DNA of 36,730 nucleotides, from NCBI GenBank assembly GCA_947040945.1, contig CAMRCO010000011.1:1-36730 (forward strand). Direction: 5' to 3'. The notes beneath the pieces were generated by a model. It saw only the letters and a program-made list of their open reading frames with translations, was not told the DNA's origin and searched no databases. Below are positions 31,020-36,730 of the stretch, in pieces. Position numbers and translations under genes: made by a program. The first letter of the stretch is position 1. Each line of letters starts with the position of its first letter. The stretch is from an uncultured Spirochaetia bacterium. Its GTDB lineage: Bacteria; Spirochaetota; Brachyspiria; Brachyspirales; Brachyspiraceae.

Positions 31020-31991
31020 ATGGTAGCGCTCAAAAAAATATTAGAATCTATTAAGCACCCGCATAAGGTTACTTTTGAAGCAGGAGATTTTACTCCTACT
31101 TATGGTAAATTTACAGCTCAACCTTTTGAACGTGGGTATGCTACGACTGTTGGAGTTGCTTTAAGGCGCGTTTTACTTTCTTCAATTCCTGGATATGCTA
31201 TATCCGCTATAAAGATTGAAGGTGTGAGTAATGAGTTTGAAAACTTTGCAGGAATAAAAGAAGATACGATAGTTATGATGATGCATTTTAAAGGTGTTAC
31301 AGTTTCATTGGCAGAACATCTTGATTTAAAAGTAATTCATATTAAAAAAGAAGGACCTTCAATGTTTACAGCAGCAGATATAGCAGCTGCAGACTCTGAG
31401 GTTACTGTGTATAATCCAGATCATCATATAGCTACTATAGAAGAAGGCTATACTTTAGAAATGGACTTACAGATTGAATGTGGATATGGTTATTCACCTG
31501 CTAATCTTGACAGTATGGAAGCGGTTGATGCTATAGGGCTTGATACTGTTTATTCACCTATTACAAGTGTGAAATATGATGTTAGTGATATAAGGGTTGG
31601 ACAGAGAACAGATTATGGTAAACTTACATTAGAGATTGAAACTAAAGGCAATATTGCTCCTGATAGAGCTTTATCGTATGCTACAAAAATTCTTCGTGAT
31701 AATTTAGCTACTTTTTTAATGCCAGAAGAAATTGATCTTAATGATGGTATAAAAACTGATACAAGTAAAAATGATGTTTTAGAAGTACTTAAGAAGAAAC
31801 ATGTAGAGGATCTTGAGTTTTCTATAAGAACTGCTAATTTCTTGATAGCGTCAGATTTGAAAACTTTAGACAAAGTAGCTCAAAAAACTGAGCAAGATAT
31901 TTTGAGATTTAAAGATTCTAATGAAATGATAATTGAAGAGATTAAAGAAAAACTTGATGAGTTTGGTGCACATCTTGGAATGAAATCATAA
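31020..31991 (+). CDS. rpoA: DNA-directed RNA polymerase subunit alpha
   Basis: GYATTVGVALRRVLLSSIPGYAISAIKIEGVSNEF. Confidence 0.98.
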   Translation: MVALKKILESIKHPHKVTFEAGDFTPTYGKFTAQPFERGYATTVGVALRRVLLSSIPGYAISAIKIEGVSNEFENFAGIKEDTIVMMMHFKGVTVSLAEHLDLKVIHIKKEGPSMFTAADIAAADSEVTVYNPDHHIATIEEGYTLEMDLQIECGYGYSPANLDSMEAVDAIGLDTVYSPITSVKYDVSDIRVGQRTDYGKLTLEIETKGNIAPDRALSYATKILRDNLATFLMPEEIDLNDGIKTDTSKNDVLEVLKKKHVEDLEFSIRTANFLIASDLKTLDKVAQKTEQDILRFKDSNEMIIEEIKEKLDEFGAHLGMKS

Positions 31992-32006
31992 AGAAAGGAT
32001 AATATA

Positions 32007-32387
32007 ATGAGACATAGAGTCAGTGTTAAAAAATTTAATAAAACATCAGCCCATAGAGTTGCTATGTTTAATAATATGCTTACATCATTTTTTAAATATG
32101 AAAAAATAGAAACTACTAAAGAAAAGGGTAGAGCATTAAAACAATTAGCTGATAGTATTATACATAAAGCTAAGAAAAATGATTTGCACAATAGAAGAAT
32201 AGTTGCTAGATATATAAAAGATAAAAAGATTTTAGCTAAACTTTTTGATGATATAGCTCCTAGATATACTGAAAGAAATGGTGGCTATGTTAGAAAATTT
32301 CTTACATATAAAAGATTTGGTGATGCTGCTGATATGTGTATGATTATGCTTTGTGAATCTGATAATTCATCTATAGATAAGAAATAG
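32007..32387 (+). CDS. rplQ: 50S ribosomal protein L17
   Basis: MRHRVSVKKFNKTSAHRVAMFNNMLTSF; GYVRKFLTYKRFGDAADMCMIML. Confidence 0.97.
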   Translation: MRHRVSVKKFNKTSAHRVAMFNNMLTSFFKYEKIETTKEKGRALKQLADSIIHKAKKNDLHNRRIVARYIKDKKILAKLFDDIAPRYTERNGGYVRKFLTYKRFGDAADMCMIMLCESDNSSIDKK

Positions 32388-32465
32388 CGTACTCTCGTAA
32401 TTTTCTTAATAATAATTTAATCAAACTAGAATAAATCATAAAATAAAAATCAATTAAATGTACAT

Positions 32466-32499
32466 TATACTCTCACCTAGATAATTTGGGGGGAGTATA
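32466..32499. other. Hairpin between rplQ and rho (possible terminator or leader structure)
   Basis: TATACTCTC - 16 nt - GGGAGTATA, 9 pairs including one T-G; weak T tract. Confidence 0.35.
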
Positions 32500-32523
32500 T
32501 TTGCTATATTAAGGCAAGAATCA

Positions 32524-34011
32524 ATGGATAATATAGAAAATACAAATGAAGATAAACAAGAAGGTTTTGTACTTAAAAAAAAAGTTAAACCTAAGTTTAC
32601 TGCAAAAAAAAATGTTGTAAAGTCAAAAACTTATAGTAAGCAACAATCTAAAGTAAAACCAACTGCCGATAAATATAGTAATTCTGAAACAACTGAAACT
32701 TATAATACACTCGATAGAGAAGATATCGCTTTAGAAGATGGAGTTAAGTATCCTCCTCTTTATGTACGTGAGATTAGCTCGCTTAGTTTTGACGAGCTTG
32801 TAATTAAGGCAGAAGAATATAGTATAAAAACAGATGCTAATAATATTAGACGGCAAGATATTATACATTCTATACTTAGATTTCATATAGCATCTGGAAG
32901 CAAAGTTATCGCAAATGGTACACTTGAAATACTTTCTGATGGGTATGGATTTTTAAGGTCTAAAAATAACAATTATTTAGTGGGTCCTGATGATATTTAT
33001 GTTTCCCCTACACAAATTAGACTTTTTGGGCTTAGAACAGGGGATGTAGTTTTAGGTGAAACTAGACCACCTAAAGATAGTGAAAAGTTTTTCGCTTTAC
33101 TACGTGTAGAGGAAGTTAATGGAGAGGCTCCTAATAATTTATTTAAGAGACCTTTATTTTATAAAATGACTCCGATATTTCCAAATGAGAGAATTAATTT
33201 AGAGTTTAGCCCTAATAAAATTTCTACTAGACTAATTAATTTAATTTCTCCTATTGGTAAGGGGCAACGTGGATTAATCGTTTCGCCTCCTAAAGCTGGT
33301 AAAACAGTTATACTCCAAGAGATCGCTAATGCTATATGTACAAATTATAGCGATATAATGCTTTTTATACTTCTTATTGATGAGCGACCTGAAGAGGTTA
33401 CAGATATGCATAGAAATGTGCCACAGGCTGAAGTTATCGCTTCTACTTTTGATGAGCCACCAGAAAAACATGTTCAAGTTGCTGATTTAGTTTTAGAAAA
33501 GGCAAAACGACTTGTTGAATGTGGAAAAGATGTTGTTATAATGCTTGACTCTATAACTCGTTTGGCAAGAGCGTATAACTTAGTCGTTCCTGCAAGTGGA
33601 AAGGTTCTTACAGGTGGAATTGATTCAAATGCTCTTCATAAGCCTAAAAGATTTTTTGGTGCTGCGAGAAATATTGAGCATGGTGGATCTCTTACAATAA
33701 TAGCAACTGCTTTGGTCGACACAGGTAGCCGTATGGATGATTACATTTATGAAGAGTTTAAAGGCACTGGAAATATGGAACTTCATCTTGAAAGGAAACT
33801 TGCAAATAGACGTATTTTCCCTGCTATTGATATAAACGATTCATCTACAAGACGTGAAGACTTACTTCTTACTGAAGAAGAGGTGGCTAAAATGTGGCTT
33901 TTAAGAAAGTCTATTCAAGATATGGATGGTTCCGATGTAATGGAGAAAATTTTAAGTAAAATGAACTCTACAAAGGATAATTCGGAATTTCTTAAAATCT
34001 TAAGTTCCTAA
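32524..34011 (+). CDS. rho: Transcription termination factor Rho with N-terminal basic/low-complexity extension
   Basis: [56 protein letters not shown]. Confidence 0.98.
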   Translation: MDNIENTNEDKQEGFVLKKKVKPKFTAKKNVVKSKTYSKQQSKVKPTADKYSNSETTETYNTLDREDIALEDGVKYPPLYVREISSLSFDELVIKAEEYSIKTDANNIRRQDIIHSILRFHIASGSKVIANGTLEILSDGYGFLRSKNNNYLVGPDDIYVSPTQIRLFGLRTGDVVLGETRPPKDSEKFFALLRVEEVNGEAPNNLFKRPLFYKMTPIFPNERINLEFSPNKISTRLINLISPIGKGQRGLIVSPPKAGKTVILQEIANAICTNYSDIMLFILLIDERPEEVTDMHRNVPQAEVIASTFDEPPEKHVQVADLVLEKAKRLVECGKDVVIMLDSITRLARAYNLVVPASGKVLTGGIDSNALHKPKRFFGAARNIEHGGSLTIIATALVDTGSRMDDYIYEEFKGTGNMELHLERKLANRRIFPAIDINDSSTRREDLLLTEEEVAKMWLLRKSIQDMDGSDVMEKILSKMNSTKDNSEFLKILSS

Positions 34012-34017
34012 TGACTT

Positions 34018-34602
34018 ATGAGCGATATTTCTCAAGAAGAAAAAGATAAAAAACTTTTTGAGTTTTATGTAAAGCATGGCTATTTGCCAGATAGTTATAA
34101 AGATATTTATTTTCAAAATGAAAATAAAAATGTAAGCTCGAAAAACAAAATTGATATTAAAGAAAATAAAATTGATATTAAAAAAAATACTGAAGCCTCA
34201 TCTTTAGAAAGTGAAGAGGCTTTGTTTCTTGAAGCACTTAAAAACTCTAATTTTAATAACCACTATAAAAAATTACTTGCTACTGATAAAAAAAATAATC
34301 ATAAAAAACATAAACCAAATATTAAATATGCTAATCCAAAAGAGAAACTTGATTTGCATAACTTAACTCGTGAAAGAGCTTTAAGTGAGCTTAGGGAGTT
34401 TATAACAAAGTGTGTGAGGTATAATGTTAGTCCTGTTATTATTGTGCATGGTAAAGGATTTAGAAGCGAGGGAGGAATTGCTGTTCTTAAAGATATGGTT
34501 GAATGTTATTTAAACACAGAAGGGAAAGAATACATTTCTTATTATAGCGATGCCCCAGCAAACCTTGGAGGTAGTGGGGCAAAAATAGTTTATATAAAAT
34601 AG
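34018..34602 (+). CDS. Smr-domain protein
   Basis: C-terminal Smr domain LDLHNLTRERALSELREFITKCVRYNVSPVIIVHGKGFRSEGGIAVLK. Confidence 0.85.
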   Translation: MSDISQEEKDKKLFEFYVKHGYLPDSYKDIYFQNENKNVSSKNKIDIKENKIDIKKNTEASSLESEEALFLEALKNSNFNNHYKKLLATDKKNNHKKHKPNIKYANPKEKLDLHNLTRERALSELREFITKCVRYNVSPVIIVHGKGFRSEGGIAVLKDMVECYLNTEGKEYISYYSDAPANLGGSGAKIVYIK

Positions 34603-34609
34603 GGCTTTA

Positions 34610-34942
34610 TTAACGCATTGATGTTACTTCTTGATAGGCACGAACTGCTCTGTCAACTACAGCCTTTGTAAAGCTAAGTGACATTTCAGCTTCAGCAATA
34701 CTATTCATAACTTCAGCTATGTCAATTTGTTCAGGATTAACCCCTGCTTCAATAATTAAATTGTCAGAATGAACTTGTTTTTGATTCACAGAGTTTATAG
34801 CTTGGCTAAACATATATCCAAACTCTGACATGATGTCGCCTCTAGGTCCTCTGTTTACCATTTCAGGAGCACCAAAATGTCTGTCATTAGTTGTTTTTAA
34901 TGTAAACTTATAACCTTGACCTTCTATTAAATTTGTTTCCAT
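34610..34942 (-). CDS. fliE: Flagellar hook-basal body protein FliE
   Basis: 110 aa with FliE-like C-terminus (EVMNSIAEAEMSLSFTKAVVDRAVRAYQEVTSMR). Confidence 0.93.
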   Translation of the reverse strand: METNLIEGQGYKFTLKTTNDRHFGAPEMVNRGPRGDIMSEFGYMFSQAINSVNQKQVHSDNLIIEAGVNPEQIDIAEVMNSIAEAEMSLSFTKAVVDRAVRAYQEVTSMR

Positions 34943-34977
34943 TTTTATCCCCTTTATAATATATTTATTATGTTACC

Positions 34978-35439
34978 TTAATATCGGATAATATTCAAGG
35001 CACTATTAAACATATTTTTTGCTGATTGTATCATCGTTGCATTTGCTTCATAAGCACGTGATGCCTCCATCATATCAACCATTTCAGTTACAGGGTTAAT
35101 ATTAGGCATTTCGACATATCCTGCTTTCTCCCCATATTTCATTGCATCAGGGTGAGAAGGATCATAAATGAATCTTGTAGCAGTCTCTAAATCTTTTTCA
35201 ACGCTAAAAACACGAACCCCACTACCAACTTCAGGTGCTAATGCATCGGGCAAAAAAGTAGATTTATATTTAGCACTGTCATCACGAGGAGCAAAAACAA
35301 CACGGCTTCTTCTAAAAGCACCACCCTCAGTTGTTCTTGTTGTGTTCACATTTGCAATATTGTCGGCGATAACGTCAAGTCTTACTCTTTGAGCGGTTAA
35401 AGCGCTTCCAGATGTGTTTATAATTGAAAATATACCCAT
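34978..35439 (-). CDS. flgC: Flagellar basal-body rod protein FlgC
   Basis: INTSGSALTAQRVRLDVIADNIANVNTTRTTEGGAFRR; MVDMMEASRAYEANATMI. Confidence 0.97.
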   Translation of the reverse strand: MGIFSIINTSGSALTAQRVRLDVIADNIANVNTTRTTEGGAFRRSRVVFAPRDDSAKYKSTFLPDALAPEVGSGVRVFSVEKDLETATRFIYDPSHPDAMKYGEKAGYVEMPNINPVTEMVDMMEASRAYEANATMIQSAKNMFNSALNIIRY

Positions 35440-35457
35440 AATTAAATCCTTTGTCTA

Positions 35458-35880
35458 TTAACTGACACCTATTACTTTTCTAATTTGTCTATATTGAGAG
35501 TTTACAATTTGTGTAAACAACTGATAACGCATTGTGTTTTTTGCCTCTTCAGCCATTTCTTTATCAATATCAACATTGTTTTTATCGTTTCTGTAACTTG
35601 TATCATAATCTACTATTATATTTGGTTTTACAGTTTTATAATCTTGTGGAATTTCAAAAGGTATATGTCGAGGGTCTGTCATATTTGCTTTCATGCCAGT
35701 GTTTTTTTCACTATTTAAAGCACGATTAAGCTCATATTCAAATGTTACGTCACTTCTTTTGAAGTTGGGCGTTGAAACATTTGCTATGTTGTCGGCAATA
35801 ACTTCAGCTCTTATAGCATAGGTATTAACAAGACCCTTAGCTATAGTCATAGTTTTTGCGTAAGTTGTATCACTAAACAT
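35458..35880 (-). CDS. flgB: Flagellar basal-body rod protein FlgB
   Basis: IRAEVIADNIANVSTPNFKRSDVTFEYEL. Confidence 0.96.
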   Translation of the reverse strand: MFSDTTYAKTMTIAKGLVNTYAIRAEVIADNIANVSTPNFKRSDVTFEYELNRALNSEKNTGMKANMTDPRHIPFEIPQDYKTVKPNIIVDYDTSYRNDKNNVDIDKEMAEEAKNTMRYQLFTQIVNSQYRQIRKVIGVS

Positions 35881-35996
35881 AATATATATCCTAAAATTAT
35901 TCTATTATTAAATTATCGTGATATATTATGATGTCATTAACTTTTTTTTAATTTATATTTATAGGGAGTTTTGATATTAGTAATTAGCAAATATGA

Positions 35997-36036
35997 ACTC
36001 TATTAATCTAATTTTAATATTTCAGACTAATAGAGT
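35997..36036. terminator. Hairpin downstream of the minus-strand lipoprotein gene, possible terminator
   Basis: ACTCTATTA-a-TCT - 14 nt - AGA-c-TAATAGAGT. Confidence 0.4.
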
Positions 36037-36050
36037 GTATATTTATTAAC

Positions 36051-36584
36051 TTAAGCTTTGATCTTTACTTCATTAAATAGTCTTATTAATCTTTTAGCTT
36101 CTTTTTCTGTTACGGGTATATTAATAGATTCGTCTTTTGTTTCTATTTTAGCTGTTTTAAGTGTGCCAAAACTTTTTAATGGAGTATTAAGTGTAGCAAT
36201 TATTTTATGAGTATTATATGAATGTTCTGATATTCTTTTGTCATAGTCGAGTTTTAAAGTCTCGCCATCAGAAAATGTTAGAGTAACTTTATGATTTGCC
36301 CCAACAGTAATTGTGTTATTTGACAAGTATTCAAGCTCTAGAACTACATAGGCATTTTCGCCAACAGTTTTGAAGTTGATGTTTGTATTGAATCCGTTAC
36401 CAATACTTGACCAACGAATGTTTGAATATTCACTTTTGTCTATAGTTGTGTGAGTAGGAGTATTAGTAGTATCAGCGGTTTCAGTAATTTCAATTGGTGC
36501 GTCGTCTTTCAAAGCAATTTCTGTGGAAGTACAACCCACGAAAGATATGGCAATCACAATTAATGTGTATAGTGTCTTTTTCAT
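36051..36584 (-). CDS. Hypothetical lipoprotein
   Basis: Lipobox signal peptide MKKTLYTLIVIAISFVGC. Confidence 0.65.
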   Translation of the reverse strand: MKKTLYTLIVIAISFVGCTSTEIALKDDAPIEITETADTTNTPTHTTIDKSEYSNIRWSSIGNGFNTNINFKTVGENAYVVLELEYLSNNTITVGANHKVTLTFSDGETLKLDYDKRISEHSYNTHKIIATLNTPLKSFGTLKTAKIETKDESINIPVTEKEAKRLIRLFNEVKIKA

Positions 36585-36642
36585 TTAGCGTCCTTATTTT
36601 GTGTTCTATAGAATGTCGGAATTATAGGGTCAGTTTTTTACT

Positions 36643-36730
36643 ATGAGTAGGAATAAACGTCTTCTCTATGTTTTAGCAAATCCACCGTCTGTGTACCAAA
36701 ACCCGCTTTTACTTCCAGTACAGTGCACTT
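36643..36730 (+). CDS. Start of an ORF truncated by the window edge
   Basis: ATG followed by an open frame MSRNKRLLYVLANPPSVYQNPLLLPVQCT...; no family assigned. Confidence 0.35.
   Translation, partial: MSRNKRLLYVLANPPSVYQNPLLLPVQCT

Noticed and set aside
1-36730. CRISPR arrays, tRNA/rRNA genes, transposases, prophage or known defence modules
   Set aside because: No regularly spaced repeats, no recognisable RNA genes and no ORF with those family signatures were seen by reading.

Overview
A 36.7 kb, very AT-rich spirochaete chromosome segment. It is most likely Brachyspira or a close relative, judged from protein character and flagellar genes; no database search was possible. Left part (1-12.4 kb): trmB (no ATG/GTG/TTG start), a hypothetical exported protein, a chimeric remnant joining a HxlR-type regulator N-terminus to an AgcS-type Na+:amino-acid symporter C-terminus, an ankyrin-repeat lipoprotein, mutL, an exported protein, and a FecCD-type iron/siderophore ABC importer flanked by decayed ORFs, including a TonB-dependent receptor pseudogene. 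Middle part (12.4-32.4 kb): gatA, then one co-directional block of str, S10, spc and alpha ribosomal protein genes (rpsL to rplQ) with fusA, tuf, secY, infA and rpoA. Right part: rho, an Smr-domain gene, convergent fliE-flgC-flgB, a lipoprotein and the start of a truncated ORF. No CRISPR array, tRNA, rRNA or intact transposase was recognised. The best leads are the cluster of perfect dyads in the iron locus (one encloses a TATAAT, one resembles a DtxR/IdeR-type operator), an EF-Tu with a strongly altered switch I, the trmB start, and the HxlR/AgcS deletion chimera. I did not find a clear, wholly new multi-gene system.
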